A program made the translations under genes and the position numbers. From NCBI GenBank assembly GCA_945871905.1, contig CAMBXL010000001.1, positions 124,001 to 188,000 on the forward strand: 64,000 nucleotides of DNA. The letters are read 5' to 3'. This document shows, in pieces, positions 18,997 through 27,326 of this stretch (its first letter is position 1; each line of letters starts with the position of its first letter). The notes below the pieces were generated by a model. It saw nothing but the letters and a program-made list of their open reading frames with translations, was not told the origin of the DNA and made no database searches. Origin of the DNA: Chitinophaga pinensis (lineage in GTDB: Bacteria > Bacteroidota > Bacteroidia > NS11-12g > UBA955).

Positions 18997-20254
18997 TTAA
19001 ATCAAATGAGATAACTATTGGGATAGATATGAATAGTGAAACCATAAACAAGTAGTGGTAGGGAACGACAATGAAGGCATAAAAGCCAATGATGCCTATT
19101 TTTAAAGTGATTAACTGGATTTGTTCGGGCTTTAATTTTGATTTGTTTTTAACGAAAAACCATACGCTTAATAATGGCAAAAGGAGGTTGATGATTGTTT
19201 GTAGTTTGACAAACGATTCTATCTTATCAACTAGTGTTCCAGGCCAATACAAATAGTAATAGCTGGCAAATCCGAGACCGTTAAACAGTTGATAGGGGTT
19301 GTCGCCAGGTTGTTGCCACGCTTGTCCTTTCCATTCTTGAATATAAACGGGAATAAATGCGCCAAAACTGTCAGTTAACAGTCCAGGATACTTGGAAATA
19401 TAAGGAATAATAAACAAGACCAATGCAAACAAGACACAAAGGGCAGAAAGGATTATCGTTTGTTTCTTGTTTTTGATAAAGCTAGAATAAATATAAAACG
19501 GAGTCCACAACACAATGGAATATCTCGACATTAAAATGCTAGACAATCCGATAGCTTTTGAAAGAGTATTGCCATAAATTAATGCAACTGCAAAAAAGAG
19601 GTAGTAGGCGGATATAAGCGTTTCAATAGTGTGGCCAATAATTACTTTGTCGTCAATATAAAAGCTAAACAAGATAAAAAATGGTAAACTGATTTTTAGG
19701 AAAATAGGGAATTGATGACTAGATGTGTTGATGGTTTTAACGGTGTAATATAAAAAACTCAAAAGTAAAACCAAAAGAGCTAACATTCGATAGTCGGTAT
19801 GGGTAAGTTCGGCACCAACAAAGGGTAACCAATGCATGGGGAAGTAGTTGGGGGTCCAAGAATAAGTGCCTTTGTCAATAGGGGTGTAAACAAACTCGTG
19901 GTTTATAAAGCGACTGACATAGACATTTTGTGTCGTTGGGATAATGTCTGATACGACAATGTCTATGGGAGTTGAGTTGAAAAATGAATTAAAAAAAACA
20001 ATTGTAAATAGGGCAGCCAGAGAAAAAAACAGGTAATACACTTTTTTGTGCTTGCCAATTGGGGTTTCAATTTGAGGGGTATTGTTTTGTTTTTTGAATA
20101 ATTGGAAAGCTAGGAATAGTAATAAGCAAGAGAGAAATGTATTGAAAAGTGAATTTACAGTTGAGGGAAGCCAATTTTTACCAAAAGTATAAAAGCATAT
20201 TTCCAAAAAGAAAATGGCATAAAGAAAAACGACTGACTTATTGAGTTTCAACAT
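18977..20254 (-). CDS. Multi-pass membrane protein, possible GT-C glycosyltransferase
   Basis: 425 residues with about ten hydrophobic segments. A soluble loop between the second and third carries DIIPTTQNVYVSRF and WTPNYFPMHWLPFVG. A polar loop after the first membrane helices with acidic residues and a proline/aromatic-rich motif resembles GT-C-fold polyprenol-phosphate sugar transferases (GT87 or related). I cannot confirm the family. The ATG at 20254 is preferred because the longer frame starts at a TTG inside a predicted -7 box. The last four residues (HREA) and stop lie in a dispersed repeat, so the C-terminus may have been altered by repeat insertion. Confidence 0.6.
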   Translation of the reverse strand: MLKLNKSVVFLYAIFFLEICFYTFGKNWLPSTVNSLFNTFLSCLLLFLAFQLFKKQNNTPQIETPIGKHKKVYYLFFSLAALFTIVFFNSFFNSTPIDIVVSDIIPTTQNVYVSRFINHEFVYTPIDKGTYSWTPNYFPMHWLPFVGAELTHTDYRMLALLVLLLSFLYYTVKTINTSSHQFPIFLKISLPFFILFSFYIDDKVIIGHTIETLISAYYLFFAVALIYGNTLSKAIGLSSILMSRYSIVLWTPFYIYSSFIKNKKQTIILSALCVLFALVLFIIPYISKYPGLLTDSFGAFIPVYIQEWKGQAWQQPGDNPYQLFNGLGFASYYYLYWPGTLVDKIESFVKLQTIINLLLPLLSVWFFVKNKSKLKPEQIQLITLKIGIIGFYAFIVVPYHYLFMVSLFISIPIVISFDLISHREA

Positions 20255-20260
20255 GAGATG

Positions 20261-20268
20261 CAAAACTA
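20261..20268 (-). promoter_or_regulatory. Predicted -7 box (TAGTTTTG) of the membrane-protein gene
   Basis: Reverse-strand TAnnTTTG ending 6 bases before the ATG at 20254. It implies an almost leaderless mRNA. Confidence 0.5.
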
Positions 20269-20320
20269 TTAAAATTTATGTATTTCAGAAGAACAAAGAA
20301 AAAAAAGAAAAAAGAGGCAA

Positions 20321-20350
20321 AAAAAAATCTCCTTTTGAGGAGATTTTTTT
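20321..20350. terminator. Bidirectional terminator after the sigma factor gene
   Basis: A 12-bp perfect stem (AAAAAAATCTCC / GGAGATTTTTTT) around a TTTTGA loop, with T-runs on both strands. It lies 9 bases past the rpoD stop and upstream of the membrane-protein gene promoter. Confidence 0.9.
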
Positions 20351-20358
20351 GATTAGGA

Positions 20359-21222
20359 TTAACCTAAGTATGTTTTTAGGATTTTGCTTTTAGATGATTT
20401 TCTTAATCTTCTAAGTGCTTTTTCTTTGATTTGTCTAACACGTTCTCTTGTAAGGCCAACTTTCTCAGAAATATCTTCGAGGGTGTGAGCCGGTCCACCG
20501 TCTAAGCCGTAATAGTATTTCAAAACATCACGTTCTTTTTCGCTAAGGGTAGAGATAACACGGTTAATTTCTTTTTGCAAAGATTCGTTCATCAACGGCA
20601 CATCAGGATTAGGTTCGTCGTTGTTATCAAGAACACCAAGGAGGGTGTTGTCTTCACCTTCGGTTAGGGGAGCATCTATAGACAAGTGTCTTCCGCTTGA
20701 CTTAAGGGCATTTTCAACCTCAATAAGAGGGATTTCCAGCATTTGAGCAATTTCTTCAGCGGTAGGTTCTCTTTCAAATTCTTGTTCAAGTTTGGCAGCA
20801 GCGGCACTAATACGACCGATAGAGCCTACTTTGTTAAGAGGTAAACGAACAATACGGGATTGGTCGGCCAAGGCTTGAAGGATTGATTGACGAATCCACC
20901 ATACAGCGTAAGAGATGAATTTAAAACCTCTAGTTTCGTCAAAACGTTTAGCAGCTTTAATTAAACCTAAGTTACCTTCATTGATTAAATCACCAAGCGT
21001 TAAACCTTGGTTTTGGTATTGTTTACTAACAGAAACCACGAAACGTAGGTTAGCATTTACTAATTTCTCTAGAGCAGCTTGGTCGCCTTCTCTGATTCTT
21101 CTGGCGAGTTCCACCTCTTCTTGAGCGTCAATCATTTGAACCTTTGAAATTTCGTTCAAATATTTGTCAAGAGATTTGTTCTCACGGTTTGTAAATTGTT
21201 TTGATATTTTAAGCTGTCTCAT
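20359..21222 (-). CDS. rpoD: Primary RNA polymerase sigma factor (Bacteroidota type)
   Basis: Directs RNA polymerase to housekeeping promoters. The 287-residue length matches the short primary sigma of Bacteroidota, lacking the long region 1.1 and insertion of E. coli RpoD. Region 1.2 ([22 protein letters not shown]), region 2 ([52 protein letters not shown]), region 3 ([15 protein letters not shown]) and region 4 with its helix-turn-helix ([19 protein letters not shown]) are all present. Sigma factors of this clade recognise TTG and TAnnTTTG elements, and such boxes recur in this window. A -7 box is present at 21261-21268. Confidence 0.96.
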   Translation of the reverse strand: MRQLKISKQFTNRENKSLDKYLNEISKVQMIDAQEEVELARRIREGDQAALEKLVNANLRFVVSVSKQYQNQGLTLGDLINEGNLGLIKAAKRFDETRGFKFISYAVWWIRQSILQALADQSRIVRLPLNKVGSIGRISAAAAKLEQEFEREPTAEEIAQMLEIPLIEVENALKSSGRHLSIDAPLTEGEDNTLLGVLDNNDEPNPDVPLMNESLQKEINRVISTLSEKERDVLKYYYGLDGGPAHTLEDISEKVGLTRERVRQIKEKALRRLRKSSKSKILKTYLG

Positions 21223-21531
21223 TTATTTTATGGTAGGTCTAAATCTTAGAAAAAAGTTTGCAAATATACGAATTTTGGATTAAAAAAGAGTAGATTTTGC
21301 TAGGAATTTCAAGTACTTCATAGATGCAAAAACCTTGCCAAATATTATAAATCATCTTCATCCCATTGATTACTTTCTGTTTAAAGTAGATTAACATTGA
21401 AGTAGTGTAAAAATAATATAGTGAGAGTGTATTTCAAAGGTTTTGTATAAGGGCAATAGTGTTATAAGTCAAATTTATTTTTAATAGCGCGTAGCTTGAT
21501 GTATATTCGCAAAATAAAATAAATAAATATT
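21223..21531. other. Divergent promoter region between rpoD and sod
   Basis: 309 AT-rich bases. It holds the rpoD -7 box (21261-21268, reverse) and a near-consensus box TATATTCG at 21502-21509, 22 bases before the sod ATG. I saw no ORF, RNA gene or inverted repeat in the middle. Confidence 0.5.
21261..21268 (-). promoter_or_regulatory. Predicted -7 box of rpoD (TATATTTG)
   Basis: Exact reverse-strand TAnnTTTG match, 38 bases before the ATG at 21222. Confidence 0.6.
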
Positions 21532-22140
21532 ATGTCATTCCAATTACCAGAATTAAAATACGCTTACAATGCTTTAGAGCCATTTATTGATGCTAGAACC
21601 ATGGAAATTCACCATTCTAAACATCACAATGCTTATGTGACCAATTTGAACGCTGCTGCTGCAGGAACAGAAATGGAAAACATGTCTATCGAGGATATTT
21701 GTAAAAACATAAGTAAATACCCTGTTGCTGTTAGAAACAATGGTGGTGGTCATTACAATCACTCTTTGTTTTGGGATATTTTAGCAAAACACGATGGTGC
21801 ACAACCTCAAGGTTCTCTTGCTGATGCTATAAACAATGACTTAGGTGGTTTTGAGAAATTCAAAGAAGATTTTTCTAAAGCTGCAGCTACTCGTTTCGGT
21901 AGCGGATGGGCTTGGTTGTGTGTTGAAAATGGTAAACTTAAAATTTGTAGCACTGCCAATCAAGACAATCCATTAATGGACATTGAAGGTGTAAGATGTG
22001 GAACTCCTATCTTAGGTCTAGATGTTTGGGAGCATGCTTATTATTTACATTACCAAAACAGACGTCCTGACTATATCTCTTCATTCTTTAATTTAATCAA
22101 TTGGGATGAAGTAAGCAGAAGATATAGTGCTGCATTGTAG
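21532..22140 (+). CDS. sodA: Superoxide dismutase (Fe/Mn family)
   Basis: Converts superoxide to oxygen and hydrogen peroxide in the cytoplasm. The 202-residue length is standard. The four metal ligands are in the usual places: the first His in [13 protein letters not shown], the second in [10 protein letters not shown], and Asp and His in [20 protein letters not shown]. The NQDNPLM and [16 protein letters not shown] stretches fit Mn or cambialistic enzymes more than strict Fe enzymes, but metal use cannot be settled from sequence alone. It is monocistronic, with a strong terminator 10 bases downstream. Confidence 0.95.
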   Translation: MSFQLPELKYAYNALEPFIDARTMEIHHSKHHNAYVTNLNAAAAGTEMENMSIEDICKNISKYPVAVRNNGGGHYNHSLFWDILAKHDGAQPQGSLADAINNDLGGFEKFKEDFSKAAATRFGSGWAWLCVENGKLKICSTANQDNPLMDIEGVRCGTPILGLDVWEHAYYLHYQNRRPDYISSFFNLINWDEVSRRYSAAL

Positions 22141-22150
22141 TTCTAAAAAG

Positions 22151-22203
22151 ATTCATAAAAAAAGTCTTAATGAATGTTTTTCATTAGGACTTTTTTTATG
22201 AAT
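22151..22203 (+). terminator. Long-stem terminator after sod
   Basis: Arms 22151-22173 and 22181-22203 pair over 23 bp with one G-U and no bulge, around a 7-base loop (ATGTTTT). An A-run and T-run inside the stem make it work on both strands. Confidence 0.9.
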
Positions 22204-22347
22204 GAGTGTTTTTACAGTGTTTATTCTTAGTTTATTTAAATTTGATGGATATAAAGTCCTAATTATGAGTATTTTTGATTTTTTAATAGAAATTTTGTAC
22301 TTTGTGTTATTAAATCCTATTATTGTACTGCTAATCGCAATTTATAA

Positions 22348-24822
22348 ATGTCAAATTCAATCATTATATCATTGGGAATAGAATCTACTGAATTTGAAGC
22401 TAATACCTGCCGGTATGATGTTTCAAATGGTGTAAATTTTGATTTAATTCTTGTTGATTTAAAAAGTCAGTTAGGGAATTCGGCTTCAGATTTTATTTTA
22501 TTTTTAACTCAATTGGTAGAAGACAAGTTGACACGAGAGTATAAAATAAAAGGTGAGCAAGAAGTGGCTTTTAATGTTACGCCAATTATAGACCCAATGA
22601 CCGGTAACGTATCGGACTTGTATATAAAATGGCAAACAACTCATTTTAAACAAGAGCTTGTTTTGCAGGAAAAATGGAAAGAAGGCGATGGCTTTAATTC
22701 CATGCTTCTGCTTAATTTTAAAGGGGAAGTGCTTAGCTATAATTCTAACTTTAATATAACTTTTGATCAGCTTTTTAAAGATGAACTCTCAAGGGAGCAG
22801 TTTTTGGAGTGGAGTTATGCCATTGCTAGTCAAAGTTTTACAGATGACTTGGTGTTGCCCTACCGCAATGACAATTATGCTTACATTGGGTTTTCCCTCA
22901 TATACAAATCTATTGAAGAGGGAATTTTATATGTGAGGGTTTTCAATAAGAAGTACGATTTAAATGATGTTGATTTGGTAACCAATCAAAATTTCAGTAG
23001 AATTTTTGACAATATTCCGATGGATGTTATTATGTGGAATGACAAACAGGAATATATTTACATCAACAAAAACGCCATCAAAAGCGATGAAATTAGAAAC
23101 TGGTTGATAGGAAAAACAGATTTAGATTATTGCATATACCGAAATAAGCCATTGGATATAGCCTACAACAGAAGAAATGCATTCAATGAAGCGTTGTTTA
23201 CCAAGAAAAGGCAAATCGTTGAAGAAAAATTTGAAGTTGAAGGGAGTTATAAAATTCATGTTAGAATTATTGATCCAATATTATCCAAAGAAAATGAAAT
23301 TCTAAATATTATAGGATATGGGATTGATATATCGGCATTACGTAATTCTCAGGATTCAATCAGTCACTTAAATTATACTTTGAACGAGGCGAGGGAAGGA
23401 GTTGCGCTTTTAAACCCAAAAGGAGAGTATTACTATTTAAACCATTCGCATATCTCAATGTTTGGTTTCGAAAGCCAAGATGAGTTGTTGGGTAAAACTT
23501 GGCATGTGCTGTATGAACAAGATGAAATAGACCGTTTAAATAATGAGATTTTTCCAATATTGGCAAAGGAGAAGATTTGGATTGGTGAAACAAGGGCTCG
23601 AAACAAACAAGGGGAATATGTCTATCAAGAGGTTACATTAACCATAGCGCCTAACAATGATTTAGTTTGTTTTTGTAGGGATATTAACCAAAGAAAAAAA
23701 GAACAAATAGAACTTGAAAAATTAGCAACTGTAGCTAAAAACACCTCTAACTTGGTATTGATATGTGACAAAAATTATAAAATAGAATTTGTTAATAAAT
23801 CTTTCGAAGACATTACGGATTTTAAATTATCGGAATGTAAGGGTAAGGATTTTTATTTCAATTTTAATTTCAATGATGATAATGACAGGATCATTGAAGA
23901 GGTAAGAAGTATTGACAAGAACAGCGATTCAAGTTTGAACTTCCAAGTGTTACAAAGTACTAAGTATTCTCAAACATTCTGGAGCGAAATTAGTGTGAAT
24001 CCAATTGTTGGGTACGATGGAGAAATGTCACATTTAATATTTGTAGAGCGTGATATTACGCCTCAAAAACAAGTAGAAAGCTCTATTAAAGAATCATTGG
24101 CAAAGGAAAAAGAGTTGAGTGAAATGAAGTCTCAATTTGTGAATTTAGCATCACATGAAATAAGAACACCGTTGGCTAGTATTTCATCAAGTGCCGAAAT
24201 GATAAAATTGTATTTTGAAAACAAAAATGTAGATTCTGCCAAGGTGCACAATCACTTGAATAAAATTTCGATTCAAATCACTCGTTTGTCAGAATTGCTT
24301 TCTAATCTTCTATTTGTTGGTAAGATGGATGCTGAAAGTTTGGATTTAAATTTAAAGTTAATAGATATTAAATCATTTATTTCAGAATTAGTCGACGATT
24401 ATAATGTAAGTATTGATGAAAAAAAACAAAGGTATTTGGAGTATAAAGTGGTTTCAACTTTTACAGAACCTGTGTTTTTAAACATTGACAAGGTGCTAAT
24501 TACACATGCTATTGTCAATATAATCAATAATGCATTTAAGTATTCTGAAGGAAAGCAAAATCCACTCTTGGTTTTAAAAATAAGTTCCTCTGAAGTAGAG
24601 GTTTGTGTGACAGATTATGGAATTGGAATCCCTAAAAAGGAGCAGAAAAACTTATTTAAATCGTTCTGGAGGGCTAGTAATACAATTAATATTCCGGGTA
24701 TAGGGCTGGGTTTGGTGTTTGTTAAAAAGATAATTGAAGTGTCTGGAGGCTATGTGTCTATTGACAGTGAGCTTAATAAACACACAACTATCAAGGTTTG
24801 CTTGCCAGTAAAAGATATTTAA
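22348..24822 (+). CDS. PAS-domain sensor histidine kinase
   Basis: 824 residues without obvious transmembrane helices, so probably a cytoplasmic sensor. After an N-terminal region (1-190, no family recognised) come three PAS-like domains (about 195-310, 325-440 and 445-565; for example IFDNIPMDVIMWNDKQEYIY and YTLNEAREGVALLNPKGEYY). The HisKA phospho-acceptor is in FVNLASHEIRTPLASIS (His near 603), followed by a HATPase domain with an N box (NIINNAFKYS), G1 (DYGIGIPKKEQ) and G2 (GIGLGLVFVKKII). The response regulator 100 bases downstream is its likely partner. The signal is unknown. Confidence 0.9.
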   Translation: MSNSIIISLGIESTEFEANTCRYDVSNGVNFDLILVDLKSQLGNSASDFILFLTQLVEDKLTREYKIKGEQEVAFNVTPIIDPMTGNVSDLYIKWQTTHFKQELVLQEKWKEGDGFNSMLLLNFKGEVLSYNSNFNITFDQLFKDELSREQFLEWSYAIASQSFTDDLVLPYRNDNYAYIGFSLIYKSIEEGILYVRVFNKKYDLNDVDLVTNQNFSRIFDNIPMDVIMWNDKQEYIYINKNAIKSDEIRNWLIGKTDLDYCIYRNKPLDIAYNRRNAFNEALFTKKRQIVEEKFEVEGSYKIHVRIIDPILSKENEILNIIGYGIDISALRNSQDSISHLNYTLNEAREGVALLNPKGEYYYLNHSHISMFGFESQDELLGKTWHVLYEQDEIDRLNNEIFPILAKEKIWIGETRARNKQGEYVYQEVTLTIAPNNDLVCFCRDINQRKKEQIELEKLATVAKNTSNLVLICDKNYKIEFVNKSFEDITDFKLSECKGKDFYFNFNFNDDNDRIIEEVRSIDKNSDSSLNFQVLQSTKYSQTFWSEISVNPIVGYDGEMSHLIFVERDITPQKQVESSIKESLAKEKELSEMKSQFVNLASHEIRTPLASISSSAEMIKLYFENKNVDSAKVHNHLNKISIQITRLSELLSNLLFVGKMDAESLDLNLKLIDIKSFISELVDDYNVSIDEKKQRYLEYKVVSTFTEPVFLNIDKVLITHAIVNIINNAFKYSEGKQNPLLVLKISSSEVEVCVTDYGIGIPKKEQKNLFKSFWRASNTINIPGIGLGLVFVKKIIEVSGGYVSIDSELNKHTTIKVCLPVKDI

Positions 24823-24922
24823 AAGTGATGTAATAGTCATACTCAATACTACTATTTTTACAATTGATGTTTAAAAATTTGCATTAAATTAATTTAATTG
24901 TTTAATTTGCAAGAAAATTAAT

Positions 24923-25588
24923 ATGCAATCAAAATCTGTTCTACTAGTTGAAGACGAAAAAATTCTAAGAGAAAACATTGCTGAATTCTTGGAGGTGAAA
25001 GGTTATGAAGTCGTTCAATGCCAAAATGGGAACGAAGCATTGGTACAATTATTGGAACGTGATTTTGATATTATTGTTTCGGATATTGTTATGTCTGATT
25101 TAACTGGTACTCAGTTGTTAGAAAAAATTAGAACAATGAAAGTAAATAAAGAAGCGCCATTTATCTTTATTTCAGCCAAAACAGATCCTAAAGATATTAG
25201 AGAGTCAATGAATATTGGGGCTGATGACTATTTGCCAAAACCATTTTTATTCCACGACTTAGAGCGATCTATCCAAAAACGTTTAGAGCGTTTTGCGGAG
25301 GTTAAATCAACGTCTCAAAGTGAAGATGGTATGTATAGGAAAGTTAATGAGCTTTCACCTGCAGAGGTTAATGCACTTTCATTGTTAAATACACTAACTA
25401 AAACCCAAAAAATAGTGTTTGAAAAAATATCTAAAGGCATTTCTTCAAATGAAATTGCTGAGCAATTGGATATATCGGTAAGAACCGTTTTGAATCACAG
25501 ACATAATATCGCTAAAAAACTACAATTGCAAGGTACTTATTCAACCATGCGTTTAGGACTTAAGCTGAAGTCTAATACTAACTCTTAG
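24923..25588 (+). CDS. Response regulator with LuxR-type DNA-binding domain
   Basis: 221 residues. The receiver domain (about 4-122) has the acidic pair (VEDE), phospho-acceptor Asp54 in IVSDIVMSD, a switch residue in FISAKTD and Lys106 in YLPKPF. A GerE/LuxR helix-turn-helix lies near 155-215 (LTKTQKIVFEKISKGISSNE, IAEQLDISVRTVLNHRHNIA). It follows the histidine kinase on the same strand and should be activated by it. Target genes are unknown. It is convergent with the next gene, with a 2-base gap. Confidence 0.92.
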   Translation: MQSKSVLLVEDEKILRENIAEFLEVKGYEVVQCQNGNEALVQLLERDFDIIVSDIVMSDLTGTQLLEKIRTMKVNKEAPFIFISAKTDPKDIRESMNIGADDYLPKPFLFHDLERSIQKRLERFAEVKSTSQSEDGMYRKVNELSPAEVNALSLLNTLTKTQKIVFEKISKGISSNEIAEQLDISVRTVLNHRHNIAKKLQLQGTYSTMRLGLKLKSNTNS

Positions 25589-25590
25589 TA

Positions 25591-26202
25591 TTAAAATAAA
25601 AGTGTAATATAACAAGTTGCAAAACCTGTTGCATACCCAACATAAAGTTGAGAAGGAGTATGTGCGTTAAGAGTTAAACGTGCCCATCCTGTTGCCCCAC
25701 TTACCAATAACAAACTTACTAAAAATAATGTGAAAACATTTAGATGACTGTTCATTGTTAAGTAAAAATACAAGGCCACTAATCCACCACAACCAATGGC
25801 ATGTGAACTAATGGTCCATTTGAAATTGACCAAAATATTAATTGCAATACACAGGATTGTGCCAATTAAAAATTGAACGGGAAGGCCTGAAAAATCATTT
25901 TTGTACAATTGGAAAGCGGTGTAAGACAGCAGTATCATTATAACAGCATATGGAACCATTCGCTGCTTGGCATTTGACAAAATATAATTTGAAATAAGGT
26001 TAAATCGTTTTAATAAATACATACTCAATAAAGGCATTAGCAATGTATTTATAGCAATGTAAATGGAAAGTGTGTAAAATTGTTCTTCGTAAAACTTACT
26101 ATAGTAATAAGGATGAAATTTCAGAATACTGAACAACCCCAAATTGAGTAAAATTAATGGATGGGTAACAACTGAAACAAACTTAGCCGTATTTTTTAAC
26201 AT
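25591..26202 (-). CDS. PAP2-like integral membrane protein
   Basis: 203 residues with about six hydrophobic helices. Two motifs near the C-terminus resemble the PAP2 phosphatase active site: KWTISSHAIGCGG (motif 2 S-x-H) and GWARLTLNAHTPSQLYVGY (motif 3, arginine and histidine followed by a T-P-x-Q turn). The first PAP2 motif is weak, so activity on lipid phosphates is uncertain. It lies 7 bases downstream of the MetH N-half gene on the same strand and may be co-transcribed with it. Confidence 0.65.
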   Translation of the reverse strand: MLKNTAKFVSVVTHPLILLNLGLFSILKFHPYYYSKFYEEQFYTLSIYIAINTLLMPLLSMYLLKRFNLISNYILSNAKQRMVPYAVIMILLSYTAFQLYKNDFSGLPVQFLIGTILCIAINILVNFKWTISSHAIGCGGLVALYFYLTMNSHLNVFTLFLVSLLLVSGATGWARLTLNAHTPSQLYVGYATGFATCYITLLF

Positions 26203-26209
26203 GGTAGGT

Positions 26210-27226
26210 TTATTTTAGTTGTAATTCAGGCACTTGTCGTGGGGCGTATTTAGCTGCCACTAAAGCAATTTCTTTGATATGTTCAGGCGTTGTGCCGCAG
26301 CAGCCACCTATCATATTAACCCAACCTTCTTTCATAAATTGTTCAACGACATTGGCCATTGCTTTGGGAGATTCATCGTACTCCCCAAATTCATTAGGTA
26401 ATCCTGCATTAGGGTAAGCAGTTGTGTATATCCATGAAACTTTACTTATTTCACTAATATGTGGCATCATGTCCCTGGCTCCCAAAGCACAATTTAAGCC
26501 GATACTTAATAAATTGGCATGAGAAAGTGAATTCCAGAAAGCCTCAGGGGTTTGCCCACTTAATGTTCTACCACTGGCATCGGTTATAGTTCCCGAAACC
26601 ATAACAGGAATATCCAAATGTCGTTCTTCTTTAATGGTGTTTATGGCAAATAAAGCAGCCTTAGCATTCAAAGTGTCAAAGATAGTTTCCACAAGTAGCA
26701 AGTCAACCCCGCCATCTATTAAAGCATTGATTTGTTCACTGTAAGCTTCGCACAGGTCGGAAAAAGTAACAGCCCTATAGCCGGGTTGGTTTACATCAGG
26801 ACTGAGTGAGGCAGTTCTATTGGTTGGTCCAATTGCACCTGCCACAAATCTTGGTTTATCAGGATTTTTTAAAGTGTATTCATTGGCGATTTTTTTAGCG
26901 ATTTTAGCCGCTTCCAAATTGATTTCTCTCACTAAATCTTTCATGTTGTAATCGGCCATAGAGATAGATTGAGCATTGAATGTATTGGTTTCAATGATGT
27001 CTGCGCCCGACTCTAAAAATTGACCGTGTATTTCAGAAATAATTTGCGCTTGGGTTAAAACAAGCAAATCATTGTTGCCTTTTACCAATTGTTCAATGTC
27101 TTTGAAGCGTTCACCACGGTACTGTTCTTCACTCAAATTATATTTTTGAATCATAGTACCCATAGCGCCATCAATAATCATGATGCGTTTACTTAATATG
27201 TCTTTTATCGTTGTTTCTGTGCTCAT
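26210..27226 (-). CDS. metH: Methionine synthase, N-terminal homocysteine-binding half
   Basis: Homocysteine S-methyltransferase domain of cobalamin-dependent methionine synthase. The 338 residues cover only the Hcy module, beginning MSTETTIKDILSKRIMIIDG with IDGAMGTMIQ close behind. Zinc ligands are the cysteine in GLNCALGA and the pair in GGCCGTTPEH. Full-length MetH is about 1,200 residues; in many Bacteroidota the enzyme is encoded by two genes, and the cobalamin and folate half is not in this window. The ATG at 27226 is chosen because a longer frame to 27268 runs through a hairpin. The gene is downstream of lpdA on the same strand. Confidence 0.88.
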   Translation of the reverse strand: MSTETTIKDILSKRIMIIDGAMGTMIQKYNLSEEQYRGERFKDIEQLVKGNNDLLVLTQAQIISEIHGQFLESGADIIETNTFNAQSISMADYNMKDLVREINLEAAKIAKKIANEYTLKNPDKPRFVAGAIGPTNRTASLSPDVNQPGYRAVTFSDLCEAYSEQINALIDGGVDLLLVETIFDTLNAKAALFAINTIKEERHLDIPVMVSGTITDASGRTLSGQTPEAFWNSLSHANLLSIGLNCALGARDMMPHISEISKVSWIYTTAYPNAGLPNEFGEYDESPKAMANVVEQFMKEGWVNMIGGCCGTTPEHIKEIALVAAKYAPRQVPELQLK

Positions 27227-27245
27227 TGTATTTATTTGTTTGTAA

Positions 27246-27288
27246 AAACCCCTCTTTCTGTGAATCAAATTGACAAAAAGAGGGGTTT
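27246..27288 (-). terminator. Hairpin between lpdA and metH, terminator or attenuator
   Basis: Perfect 12-bp arms AAACCCCTCTTT (27246-27257) and AAAGAGGGGTTT (27277-27288), with a 19-base loop. Read on the reverse strand it ends in a short T-run, so it should terminate lpdA mRNA. It sits 20 bases before the metH start and could also act as a leader element. Confidence 0.75.
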
Positions 27289-27326
27289 GGGAAAAAGTAT
27301 TTAACTCAATTGAATGAGTTAGTGTA

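Noticed and set aside
27227-27326. SAM or cobalamin riboswitch before metH
   Set aside because: Only one simple hairpin and a weak second stem are visible. The multi-helix structure and conserved bases of these riboswitches are absent.
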